The notes under the pieces are model-generated. The model did no database searches, had not been told where the DNA came from, and worked only from the letters and a program-made list of their open reading frames with translations. DNA of 53,571 nt, from assembly GCA_021734325.1 (NCBI GenBank), contig JAIPJF010000023.1, forward strand, positions 1 to 53,571, in the 5' to 3' direction. Made by a program: the position numbers and the translations under genes. Source of the stretch: Fidelibacterota bacterium. Lineage in GTDB: Bacteria; Fidelibacterota; UBA8477; JABMPR01. This document shows positions 18,292-27,600 of the stretch, piece by piece; position 1 is the first letter of the stretch; each line of letters starts with the position of its first letter.

Positions 18292-18969
18292 ATGAACAAA
18301 ATGAAACCTGAGATGAAGCTTCGATTCGCGACTCACTTAAGCTTCACAATTGTCCTCATGTGCTCGATAGCTGTGACTACGCTCTCAGCAGAAGATGACG
18401 GGGCAGTTTATCGGACAGAGGTGATCACAGGTTCAAGTCTCGAAAATCGCACACCTTCAAGCCCCTCTACCGGATCGGTAAAGACCTTTATAACCGAGAC
18501 TGGTCTTGTTCCCTTAATGCCCATTTTGCTTGACGAGTTATCCAACCCAACCCTGCCGCAAAATCGGAAAAAAATAGCCATTAATGTCATCCAGACGAAT
18601 CAGGATCTCATGAGCGGGTACTTAATTGAGGCCAATAGTGAGTATCTTCTTTTCCAGGACAATATTGATACTGCTATTCATATCATTGATCGGGCTGAGC
18701 TTGAATTGCTTGAGGCGAATACAAATATTGATCTGCTTGCTTTTATAAAGAATCAAGATTCCTCAAAACTCACAGATGTCATAGAAATGATCGACGGTTC
18801 CAGGATCGAATGCATCATTCTGGATATGACCCAGGGAGCTGTCCAGTATTTCACAGGGGGTGGCCTCAGACGTCAGCAAGTATCCACAGACATTATATCC
18901 ATGCTTCATTTCAGCAACGGTGATGTGGACATACCCTTCCAGGATTTAGCTCTCAGCAGCCTGGACTGA
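18292..18969 (+). CDS. Secreted protein with two Sm-like beta repeats, function unknown
   Basis: 225 residues; not recognised as a named family. A signal peptide occupies about 1-33 (hydrophobic run from LSFTIVLMCSIAV to TLSAED). A Ser/Thr/Pro-rich linker follows (NRTPSSPSTGSV). Two similar segments come next: about 97-143 (SGYLIEANSEYLLFQDN, then a Leu/Glu-rich stretch) and about 162-212 (DGSRIECIILDMTQGAVQYF, then ISMLHF). Their pattern (introduce-a-change strand, charged turn, hydrophobic strand, I..I) resembles short Sm/LSm-like barrels, but this is a weak guess. An alternative ATG at 18301 is better placed after GAGG. It is co-transcribed with the PilX-like gene and probably acts with it in the periplasm. 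Confidence 0.65.
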   Translation: MNKMKPEMKLRFATHLSFTIVLMCSIAVTTLSAEDDGAVYRTEVITGSSLENRTPSSPSTGSVKTFITETGLVPLMPILLDELSNPTLPQNRKKIAINVIQTNQDLMSGYLIEANSEYLLFQDNIDTAIHIIDRAELELLEANTNIDLLAFIKNQDSSKLTDVIEMIDGSRIECIILDMTQGAVQYFTGGGLRRQQVSTDIISMLHFSNGDVDIPFQDLALSSLD

Positions 18970-19053
18970 TGCTCAGGAGCTATTGCTCCATCAGCACGTA
19001 ACCCTCTACACCTAAACTCCTCCCCAAGGCTCCCCATTAGCCCAGGCCCAACC

Positions 19054-19090
19054 ATGTATTATATGCATGATTTGGTATGTATTATATGCA
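19054..19090 (+). promoter_or_regulatory. Upstream activator site, two identical split repeats (19235 gene)
   Basis: ATGTA TTAT ATGCA occurs at 19054-19067 and again, unchanged, at 19077-19090, starts 23 bases apart. It is the clearest copy in the window. The first begins 113 bases before the -24 box. Confidence 0.78.
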
Positions 19091-19166
19091 TTTCCATGTT
19101 TAGTGATACTATCATGAATGTCTGTATACTCTTTATTATTAATAGTTTATCTGTGTGCATATTTCC

Positions 19167-19181
19167 TGGCACAGAGATTGA
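19167..19181 (+). promoter_or_regulatory. Sigma-54-type promoter of the YfiM-like gene
   Basis: TGGCAC AGAGA TTGA. Transcription would start near 19192. That is downstream of the longest in-frame ATG (19118) and only a few bases before the ATG at 19196, so the usable start is 19235. Confidence 0.8.
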
Positions 19182-19234
19182 AATATAAGGAGCAGATGCA
19201 GACTAAACTAAATAATGAAAAGGACCCATCTAAA

Positions 19235-19714
19235 ATGAAAACTGCAATTAAAAACATCGCCTCCTCCGCCCTGCTCTCAGCTTTTGGTCGCATGAGTACT
19301 TTCATGATTGTGGTCCTTTTGGTAATGCTTACCGCTACCACTTCTGTTAAAGCGCAGGGACTTGCCAAAGCCATCATGAGCCTGGATACAAAAATGACCG
19401 AAGCCATGCCGATCAATACTTTTGATAGATCGACAGCCTTTCATCTATATGGTGGAGTTGCCTATGGGAAGATCCGCAACAGTGAAACCTTTCAGAATTT
19501 AACCGGTATCAAACCAGCTTCTTCAGGACGCATGCTCGTTGAGACATTTATTTGGGCAGTTGCCTTTGAAGTCTTAGAGTATAAAACCGAAGCAAATTTC
19601 AGCGCCAAAAAATATGACGAGATCTATGGTTCAAGGGATACAGCAATTTCAAACAATGCTGCTGACATCCTCGCCGCTGCTCTCGGCTCAGTCTCTATCA
19701 GCTTTACTTTCTAG
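19235..19714 (+). CDS. Small exported YfiM/DUF2279-like protein
   Basis: 159 residues from the ATG at 19235 (AAAGGA upstream). This start is chosen because the sigma-54 promoter lies between 19167 and 19181 and because it opens a signal peptide (hydrophobic MSTFMIVVLLVMLTATT, cleavage near VKAQG). The mature part shows FDRSTAFHLYGG, then FIWAVAFEVLEYKTE, then NNAADILAAALGSV. This series (D.(S/K)..H/F..G, an E..E helix, then D...N..AD..A..G) resembles YfiM-type envelope proteins (DUF2279). The match is by eye only and the function of that family is poorly known. It ends with a FTF tail. In-frame upstream starts at 19118 and 19196 would include the promoter or leave a four-base leader. Confidence 0.68.
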   Translation: MKTAIKNIASSALLSAFGRMSTFMIVVLLVMLTATTSVKAQGLAKAIMSLDTKMTEAMPINTFDRSTAFHLYGGVAYGKIRNSETFQNLTGIKPASSGRMLVETFIWAVAFEVLEYKTEANFSAKKYDEIYGSRDTAISNNAADILAAALGSVSISFTF

Positions 19715-19785
19715 GGGATTGATCGGGCGAATGAGAGTCCCCTCGATCGAACGCGTATAATTGTCTCCCCGGACATAGCAACACA

Positions 19786-19819
19786 GAATCAGCCCCGATA
19801 TCGGGGCTGATTCTATTTT
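19786..19819 (+). terminator. Rho-independent terminator
   Basis: A perfect 28-base palindrome (arms GAATCAGCCCCGAT and its complement, 19786-19813) followed by TATTTT. It ends the 19235 gene. The 310-base convergent gap 19715-20024 holds only this and the hairpin at 19943; nothing else was seen. Confidence 0.75.
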
Positions 19820-19942
19820 AGGGCTTATTCAATTGTCCTGTATAGTTTTTAAAGCAGGATCTGTGATCAGAGCCAGGACATAGCCAAGCTGTCTATCCAC
19901 TGCTGCTTTTGAGTCCTCAAGGAGTTAGAAAAACAACAGAGA

Positions 19943-19960
19943 AGCCCCCTGAAGGGGGCT
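19943..19960 (-). terminator. Terminator hairpin of the kinase/NtrC operon
   Basis: A seven-base-pair stem (AGCCCCC with GGGGGCT, four-base loop). On the minus strand it is followed by a pyrimidine-rich stretch that ends in five T residues. It lies 65 bases after the stop of the NtrC-type regulator. Confidence 0.65.
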
Positions 19961-20024
19961 AGAACTGATCGAGATGTAAACCTGTATCTTTTTTGTCAAC
20001 TCAACCTAAAGTCGACGATTTGAC

Positions 20025-21374
20025 CTAATTCTGAATCTCATATTTTTCGAGTTTGTTATACAGGGATCTGAGACTGATACCAAGGGCTTTAGCCACATGA
20101 GTCTTATTCCCGCCCAGTTCCCGATACACCTTCATAATATAATCGCGTTCAACCTCCTCCAATGTCTGTCGCTCAGTGGCATCCGAACTTCCACCAATTT
20201 GAGAGGTGATATCCTGAATTTCAGGTGGAAGATGCTCAAGGCTTGGACTCTTATCACCGGCGATCAGAAAGACTCTTTCCAGAGTGTTCTGCAACTCTCG
20301 AATATTTCCGGGCCAGTTATAATTCTGCAGTGCATTTATAAAGTCATTTTCAACTTCATTCTTTGGATCATGACGACCTTTGCGAACACTGAAATAGTCA
20401 ACGAGTATTGGTATATCAGATTTACGTCTGCGCAAAGCGGGAACATCAATAATAAAGGGACTCAGCCGATAGAACAAATCCTCACGGAATCGTCCCTTAT
20501 CGACCTGAGTAAGAAGATTTCTGTGGGTTGAGGAAATCACCCTGAAGTCCGAACTTATCTCTTTCTGAGCGCCAAGTCTTCGGAATTGTTTGGATTCGAT
20601 AGCTCTTAAGATCTTTGGCTGAAGTTCCATTGACATTTCACCAATTTCATCCAGCAGGATGGTTCCCTTGTTCGCAACTTCAAAGAGTCCGTATTTACGG
20701 ACAACTGCCCCGGAAAAGGCTCCCCGTTCATGGCCAAATAGCTCACTTTCCAATAGATCGGATGGAATCGACGCGCAATTTATCGCTACAAAAGGTTGAT
20801 CCCTTCGGGGACCCTGATCATGTATGGATCGAGCGACAAGCTCTTTGCCAGTTCCAGTTTCTCCCGTAATCAGTACTGGAATATCAGATTTGGATACCTG
20901 CTTGATCTCTTTTTTTACCTTTTTAATTCCTACTGATTTTCCAATGATCTGTACAAACTTCGTCCGCAGCATCTGCTGCCTGAGCATATCATTATTAATC
21001 TTGAGTTCATGTCGATTATATATGCGCTTGACCATTGCCAGAAGTTCATCATTATTAATGGGCTTTTGGAGATATTCGGCAGCACCTGATTTTATCGCCT
21101 CTACCACATTATCTATGGTGGAAAATCCTGTAAACAGAACCACACTTGTATCTGGATTGTATTGTTTAATTTCCTTGAGCATATCCAGACCGGTCATCTT
21201 CGGCATCATGATATCCGACAGAACCAGGGCATATTCATGCTCCTTAAAAAGAGCCAAACCCTCTTCCCCATTCGTGGCGGTTTCAACATCATATCCCTCT
21301 GCTCCCAGAAGCGCTCGCAACCCTTCGCGAATCGTTTTTTCATCATCGACGATTAGTATTGAAAATGTAATCAT
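20025..21374 (-). CDS. Sigma-54-dependent response regulator, NtrC class, intact
   Basis: 449 residues from the ATG at 21374; a GTG four codons upstream is possible, but the paralogue at 30886 aligns to the ATG. The receiver spans residues 1-120, with phospho-acceptor D54 (VLSDIMMP) and lysine in LQKP. The AAA+ domain spans about 140-370, with Walker A GETGTGKE (171-178), the sigma-54-contacting loop GAFSGA (218-223), Walker B LLDEI (241-245) and FREDLFYRL arginine fingers. A Fis-type helix-turn-helix lies at the C-terminus (KTHVAKALGISLRSLYNKL). It activates sigma-54 promoters when phosphorylated. It is the last gene after two hybrid kinases and lies close to five sigma-54-type promoters. 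It is the best candidate to bind their split repeats (inference). Confidence 0.95.
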   Translation of the reverse strand: MITFSILIVDDEKTIREGLRALLGAEGYDVETATNGEEGLALFKEHEYALVLSDIMMPKMTGLDMLKEIKQYNPDTSVVLFTGFSTIDNVVEAIKSGAAEYLQKPINNDELLAMVKRIYNRHELKINNDMLRQQMLRTKFVQIIGKSVGIKKVKKEIKQVSKSDIPVLITGETGTGKELVARSIHDQGPRRDQPFVAINCASIPSDLLESELFGHERGAFSGAVVRKYGLFEVANKGTILLDEIGEMSMELQPKILRAIESKQFRRLGAQKEISSDFRVISSTHRNLLTQVDKGRFREDLFYRLSPFIIDVPALRRRKSDIPILVDYFSVRKGRHDPKNEVENDFINALQNYNWPGNIRELQNTLERVFLIAGDKSPSLEHLPPEIQDITSQIGGSSDATERQTLEEVERDYIMKVYRELGGNKTHVAKALGISLRSLYNKLEKYEIQN

Positions 21375-21393
21375 GACCTGTACCACCTATCTT

Positions 21394-24300
21394 TTATTTG
21401 TTCTCCCCTGATTTCCCTTCATCAAACAAGGAGGCCACTGCCTGTATCAGAATTTCCTGCGACCAGGGCTTCTGAAGATACCTATCAATTCCCTGCTTTT
21501 TAAAATCTTCCAGCACATCTGCTTCAACAACCCCACTCGTTAATAAAACGCATACCGTTTTTGAGAGTTTACGGACTTCCTTCACAAGCTGTAAGCCTGT
21601 CATCCTGGGCATGGTCAGATCCGTTATAATGAGGTCATAGCTATGAATATCTTTCTGGAACATCTCTAATGCTGCTCGGCCATCATTCGCGACATCAACG
21701 GTATTTCCCAGGTTTTCCAGGATCAACTTCCCTGCTCCAGATATCATTTTGTCGTCATCAGCATAGAGAATTCTTAATCCACTAATCGATTTCTGATCCT
21801 CAGTATTTTCTTTGGAGTCAGTTGCAGCTATATCCTCCACGGGCATAAATATTCTTACACTGGTCCCTTTACCAGGCTCACTCTCAATGTCAATCTTACC
21901 CCCCATATCGTGGATAATTCCATGAACAATGGAGAGGCCCAAACCCGTACCTTCGTTCACATCCTTTGTGCTGAAGAATGGATCAAATATCTTCTCCAGG
22001 GTCTCAGCATCCATACCTCGACCAGTATCACTCACCAGTAATTCTACATATTTATTCCCTGCTGCCAGGGAGTCTATGGGTCCAATACTGCCGTTAACCT
22101 CCCTTTCATGGAGTTCTACCTTCAGCATACCGCCTGTCTCATGCATGGCATAGGTGGCATTGTTGCACAGGTGGACAAAAAGCTGATGAACCTGGGAAGC
22201 GTCGCACTTGACATACCCACACTGTGTATCAATGTGATCCACGATGTCAATTATGCTGGGAGTTGAAGCCCGGATAAGTTTGATGGCGTCCTTAATCAAA
22301 TATTGGATCTGGATTGGTTTGCGTTCAACAGCTTCCTGACGGCTGAAGGTAAGGATCTGTCTAACCAATTCCTTGGCACGATCTCCAGCCTCAATAATCT
22401 GTTGAAAATGCGATCGCAGCTCTCCTTCTTCCGGCAGTTGATTTTTTATGATGCCGGCATAGAGAAAGAAGCCCTGTAGTATATTGTTAAAATCATGGGC
22501 GATCCCTCCAGCCATCGTCCCTATGGCCTCAAGCTTTTGGGATTGTCGAAGTCGTTTCTCAAGGTCGGCCCGCTCATCTTCAGCCCGCTTCATTTCCGTG
22601 ATATCACGGGTGGACACAACAAGACCCAATAATTTTTGGTCACTATCAAAATGAGCATTATAGCTGGTGTCCACAAAACGTTTCCCATATGCCGGATAAT
22701 TGACCCAGGTTTGGTAATGGACACTCTCTCCTGCCAGACACCTGTCAATATTCGCTTTGATGACCGATTCAAAAAATGATTTCCCAAAAACATCGCCTAT
22801 CGATTTACCTATAATATCTTCCACCGTCGTATTGACAGCCTTCACGTAGGCAGTATTGGCTGCCAGGTAGGTATAATTGTGATCAATAAACGCCAGCATA
22901 TCCGAGGTGCTGGAAACAATATATTTATATTGATTAAGTGCTATTTCGGCCTGTTTCCGGTCGTTGATATCACGGTTATTGCTGCGTCTCCCTATAAAAT
23001 TGCCCTGAGCATCGAAAACGGGGCTGCAATTGTGTTCCAACCATCGTGTTGTCCCGTCTTTGTGACGTATCGGGAATTCTTTTGTAAAAAAAGGGTACTC
23101 TCCATGTTTCTCATCCTCCCAATTCAAATGCTCAAACATACTCTCCCGGTAATCTTCACGGATCATTTTTAGGAATAGCGTCGGATCACTGGTGATCTCG
23201 TCAATGCTGTAGCCTGTAATGTTTTCACATGCAGGGGACATATACACATATTCACCATCCGGTTTTCTCAAATACTCCCAGTCATGGGTATAATCAGCGA
23301 ATAATCGGAATCTGGCTTCACTCTCCTTTATTTTTTGCAGATTGAGTGTATGCTCCGTGACGTCCTGTATCGAGCCTCGCATCCAAATCGGTTTACCATC
23401 TTGAATTTCCGGGTCAGCGAGTTCTTCATGCATGTAACGAATTTCCCCACCTGGGAGAATGATGCGGTAATCGGTTCTCTTAGAAAGATGAGACTTGACT
23501 TCCTGTTTAAAAAGCTCAACGTCATCTGGATGAATTCTGTCTGTCATATGCTCAAGCTTTACCTGCGAACCAGGATCGATCTGAAACATGCGATATAGTT
23601 CTTCAGACCAATAACTACTGTCAGAGATGGGATCATACTCCCAGGTCCCAACATGGGCCAATTTTTGGGATAGATTCAGACGGAATTGATTTCTGCGAAG
23701 ATCCACTTGTTCCTGTTTCAATTTTTCAAAGGTTATGGCCCTCAAAAAAGCACCACCGATCAGGTTGGCAAATATCTGGAGCTGAGCCAGACTCTCCTCT
23801 GTATATTTATGGAAGGTGTAACTTTGAGCGGTAACCTCGCCTACTTTGGTGTCACCCCATACGATTGGGACAAACAGCAGGGAAGCACTTTTTCTATCAA
23901 CGGCTCCGAAGGGACGGTCCATAGGTGTTTTTAAAAATTTTTCAGGGGTTCGATTAATGAGCTTCGGATTTTGAGAACCGGCTATACTGTCTGAATCCAA
24001 TATGTCAAAGGCTGAGGAAAGTGGTTCAAATTCCTGCGGTTCTTCGTTTCCCAGGGCTGTATCTTCTGAATAGATACCCCTGTTTATCCTGGCTTTGTGA
24101 TCGATGTAGTTTATGGCTATGGCATCGCTTTCAAAGAAACTTCTGATCGATTGTGCTGCTACCTTCCCTATGGATGTCATATCCATGAGCGTGGTTAATT
24201 TTTCCGTGAGTTCAGACGTGGCTTTTTGTAGTCGCTCGGCCTGCTTAGTCTTGGTGATATCTCTCCATATGGCATGGAGGTAATCCCCATCTCCCTCTGT

Positions 24301-24612
24301 GCTGATGGCTGTCAACAGTACTTCTACCGGAAATACTTCTCCATTTGCCCGTATATGTTGCCATTCAAATCGATGGTTCCCTATCTGTCGTGCTTTGAGC
24401 ATCATCAGATCAGCCTGTTTATGGGAGTCAGATCCATCTGCCTGCAACGGGGGAGAAAGTTCTGCCGGATGAGAATCCAAAATTTCCGACTTAGTTTTAT
24501 AACCGAGCATTCGAACTGCAGCATCGTTACAATCGATGACCCTGCTGTTCTTAATAATCAGAGAAGCATCAGCTGACTCTTTGAATAATTCAGTATATTT
24601 TGTCGGAGTCAA
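21394..24612 (-). CDS. Cytoplasmic hybrid histidine kinase: PAS, GAF, three PAS, HisKA, HATPase, receiver
   Basis: 1072 residues without membrane segments. Visible are a PAS domain at about 5-120, a GAF domain at about 130-290, PAS domains at about 315-420, 430-550 and 560-672, and the phosphoacceptor box GGIAHDFNN (H706). The ATPase domain has NLCNNA-like HLCNNATYAM, DTGRGM and GTGLGLS. A receiver occupies about 950-1072 with D998 (IITDLTMP) and the QKPW lysine. The start is TTG at 24612 (ATG is not available in frame), with GAGG eight bases before it. It overlaps a short frame at 24609..24680 that may couple its translation. It stands between the LytS-type kinase and the NtrC regulator, which starts 19 bases after its stop. 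Phosphotransfer to that regulator is likely but would need an intermediate such as an Hpt step; none is seen here. Confidence 0.92.
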   Translation of the reverse strand: MTPTKYTELFKESADASLIIKNSRVIDCNDAAVRMLGYKTKSEILDSHPAELSPPLQADGSDSHKQADLMMLKARQIGNHRFEWQHIRANGEVFPVEVLLTAISTEGDGDYLHAIWRDITKTKQAERLQKATSELTEKLTTLMDMTSIGKVAAQSIRSFFESDAIAINYIDHKARINRGIYSEDTALGNEEPQEFEPLSSAFDILDSDSIAGSQNPKLINRTPEKFLKTPMDRPFGAVDRKSASLLFVPIVWGDTKVGEVTAQSYTFHKYTEESLAQLQIFANLIGGAFLRAITFEKLKQEQVDLRRNQFRLNLSQKLAHVGTWEYDPISDSSYWSEELYRMFQIDPGSQVKLEHMTDRIHPDDVELFKQEVKSHLSKRTDYRIILPGGEIRYMHEELADPEIQDGKPIWMRGSIQDVTEHTLNLQKIKESEARFRLFADYTHDWEYLRKPDGEYVYMSPACENITGYSIDEITSDPTLFLKMIREDYRESMFEHLNWEDEKHGEYPFFTKEFPIRHKDGTTRWLEHNCSPVFDAQGNFIGRRSNNRDINDRKQAEIALNQYKYIVSSTSDMLAFIDHNYTYLAANTAYVKAVNTTVEDIIGKSIGDVFGKSFFESVIKANIDRCLAGESVHYQTWVNYPAYGKRFVDTSYNAHFDSDQKLLGLVVSTRDITEMKRAEDERADLEKRLRQSQKLEAIGTMAGGIAHDFNNILQGFFLYAGIIKNQLPEEGELRSHFQQIIEAGDRAKELVRQILTFSRQEAVERKPIQIQYLIKDAIKLIRASTPSIIDIVDHIDTQCGYVKCDASQVHQLFVHLCNNATYAMHETGGMLKVELHEREVNGSIGPIDSLAAGNKYVELLVSDTGRGMDAETLEKIFDPFFSTKDVNEGTGLGLSIVHGIIHDMGGKIDIESEPGKGTSVRIFMPVEDIAATDSKENTEDQKSISGLRILYADDDKMISGAGKLILENLGNTVDVANDGRAALEMFQKDIHSYDLIITDLTMPRMTGLQLVKEVRKLSKTVCVLLTSGVVEADVLEDFKKQGIDRYLQKPWSQEILIQAVASLFDEGKSGENK

Positions 24613-24680
24613 TTCAAGGCCCTCGTGATCTTGTTTATTGGGAAGAATATTTTGATATCAGGCTTAATTATTTCATTCAT
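24609..24680 (-). CDS. Possible 23-residue leader peptide before the TTG-started kinase
   Basis: The ATG at 24680 follows AGGTGAG at good spacing, immediately after the stop of the LytS-type kinase. The frame of 23 residues (MNEIIKPDIKIFFPIN, then a basic end) stops with a TGA that overlaps the TTG start of the next kinase (TTGA). This would couple translation. It could equally be the original N-terminus of the kinase separated by a one-base frameshift. No similarity was recognised. Confidence 0.35.
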   Translation of the reverse strand: MNEIIKPDIKIFFPINKITRALN

Positions 24681-24692
24681 AATCATCTCACC

Positions 24693-27600
24693 TTAATCTG
24701 AAAAGACTGCGTCAATTGCCTTCAGCATCTCATCTGCAGTCCAGGGTTTTCTGATAAATCCGTTGACCCCATAGGTCTCGAATTCTGACTGTAATGCTTG
24801 GTCCAGATTTCCACTTGTCAGAACGATGGGGACATTCTTTGAGTACCCCCGGATCTCTTTTGTCAGTGCCAAACCGGTCATTCTTGGCATGGTCAGATCC
24901 GTAACGATCAGGTTATATCCATCAGGATCTTTAAGAAACATTTCAACGGCCACCTGACCATCCCTGGCAAGATCTACGGAGTAACCTTTATTTTCGAGAA
25001 TGAATTTTCCTGCACTGGCGATCATCTGATCATCTTCGACAAAGAGAATTCTCATCCCTTCCGGGATCGTAATTGAATGCTCCTGGACAACTTCCGGGAC
25101 GATCTCGTCCTCAGTCAGGGGCAATAGAATTCTGAATGTGCTTCCTTTTGTGAGCTCACTTTCTACTAAGATTTGTCCCTTCATCTCCTTGATGATCCCG
25201 TGGACAATGGACAAACCAAGGCCGGTCCCTTCGTTGGTATCCTTGGTGGTAAAGAATGGATCGAATATTTTCTCCATAACCTCATCTGCCATCCCATGCC
25301 CCGTATCACTCACGCATAGCTCAGCAACGCCACTTGCCTCTGAATTAATTGCTCCTGGTTCAACCTCAATTTTAGCATCAACTTCTTTATAGCTGACTGT
25401 GAGCGTCCCCCCGGTCTCTCTCATTGCGTGAATGGCATTGTTACAAAGATTGATGAAAATCTGATGGATCTGTGTTGAATCGCAAAGAATGGGCCCGCAG
25501 TTGCTGTCAATATTGTCCCTGATCTCAATCGTGGATGGTGTGGATGCCCGGGTCAGTTTCAGTGCATTCTTGATCAGGAATTGAATTTTGGTTGGCTTGA
25601 GTACGGCCTCCTCTCTGCGACTAAAGGTGAGGATCTGCTTAACCAGATCTCTCGCCCGATCACCAGCATCTATGATATGCTGGAAATTTGATCTCATTCT
25701 CTCATTGTCAGGCAGTTCCTTTTTGATGATTCCTGCGTAGAGATACAGCCCTTGCAAGATATTATTGAAATCATGGGCAATGCCTCCCGCCATGGTGCCT
25801 ACGGCTTCCAGTTTCTGGGATTGGCGCAATTGGGCTTCCAATTCCAACTGTTTTTCTTCCTGTATTCTTTGATCAGTTATATCTGAAATTATCGCCAAAA
25901 AAGTCAGCTTTCCCATATAGCTGCTCATCTGCAGACTTACACTGACTGGATACAAGGAATTATCTTTACGGCGATGGATCGTCTCAAAGTGTAGATTGTC
26001 AATCTCTCCTGCCATCAAAGGTTTAAGCAGCTGCCTGAATGAAGTCTCATCATGGAGTGGCTTGATATCGAGTGGAGTCAACTCCTTTATCTCTTCGAGA
26101 GAATATCCAATGTTTTCTTTCGCCCCCTTGTTGATAAATACGAACTGCAGCGTTTCTGCATCGAATAGATAGATTTCATTCAGGGAGTCCTCAATAATGC
26201 GGCCCAGGTCATGAGACATTTCTTCTGAGGCTTCCCTGCTCCGTATCTCACGCTTCAGAATATCATGAGTGCGGGCATTATTTATGGCAGCGCTTACATA
26301 AATAGCTATTGTTGAAGCATAGTTCAACTCATCGTTTGTAAAGGGGTCACTGCGACGCAAGAGTGAGATGACTCCGATGACTTTATTCTGAGCCACCAGG
26401 GGAACGATGAGCAGATTGTCATCATCTTCAACGGGTGTGCCCGGGATATGATAAGCGCCTGGTTGCTGAGAAGCCTGATTAAAGATCATCCCTTTGTTTG
26501 CTTTGACAACCTGTCCACTCAGAGAGTGATCTACTTTTACCCGGGTTTCCATGATCTTCTTACTGTGCTCCGGCTCCAAGGAAACCGCCGGGATAAGCAA
26601 ATCGCCTGGGTCATCCAAAAAATAGACAGTGACTCCTTCACATTTGAGGAGGGATTGGATCTCGTGGCCAACTTTCTCAAGGACTACGTCGATATCAAGT
26701 GATGACGCCAAACCATAGGCTGTTTGTAATAATTGCTCTTGTCGCTCTGAGTAGCGCTGTAACTCTCTTTCAGCTTTAATACGCTCACTAATGTCCCGGA
26801 TGATTGCAAAGGTGGCAGGCTTTCCCATGTAATCAATAATTTCATATTTGACATCTACCTGAATGTGAAGACCATCTTTCCTGACAAAGGTCGCTTCATA
26901 ACTTCCTGAGCGGCTCTCAGTTTTGTGCCTTTCCTTCGCTCTTTCTTCAAGTTCAAGCAACCCCTCTTTGGTGAAAATCTTTTTGAAGGATATTTTTTTT
27001 ATTTCATCCACTGAATAACCAAGCATTTCGGCAAAGCGATTGTTGGAGTAAAATATTTTATCATCCTGTGATATCTCAATGCCATCATTGGCATTTTCAA
27101 CAATCATACGGTATTGTTCTTCGCTCTGGCGGAGCAGCTTTTCTGCATATAAGCGTTCTGAAATATCCCGTGTATATCCCTGGATAATCTGTGGCTCTTT
27201 TTTGTGGTCATAGATAATAGTGGCTTGTATTTCAACATCGAATTCCGTTTTGTCTTTACGCAGATTTTTAGATTGGAACTTGATTCCAGGATGGGGTGCT
27301 CCTATTTCAAGTTCTGATAAGAGGAGAGACTGGATTCTTTCAAATTCGGCAGAAGTGAATAATTCCGCTGCATTTAGCTTCATGATCTCTTCCGGAGTGT
27401 ATCCAAGTATTCTCTGCGCTGAATCACTGGCATAGGTCATATTGAAATCCATATCGATCGTCCAGATGAAATCGGTGGCATTTTTAGTGATGATCTGAAA
27501 GATGACCTCATTCTTTTTGAGTGCTTCTTCAGCAATTTTGCGCTCCGTGATGTTCTCTTTGACTGCCATATACTGAATGGTTTCACCGGCCTCATCGAGA

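Noticed and set aside
20824..21411. 195-residue plus-strand open frame
   Set aside because: Antisense shadow of the NtrC-type regulator; serine-rich as expected from the complement.
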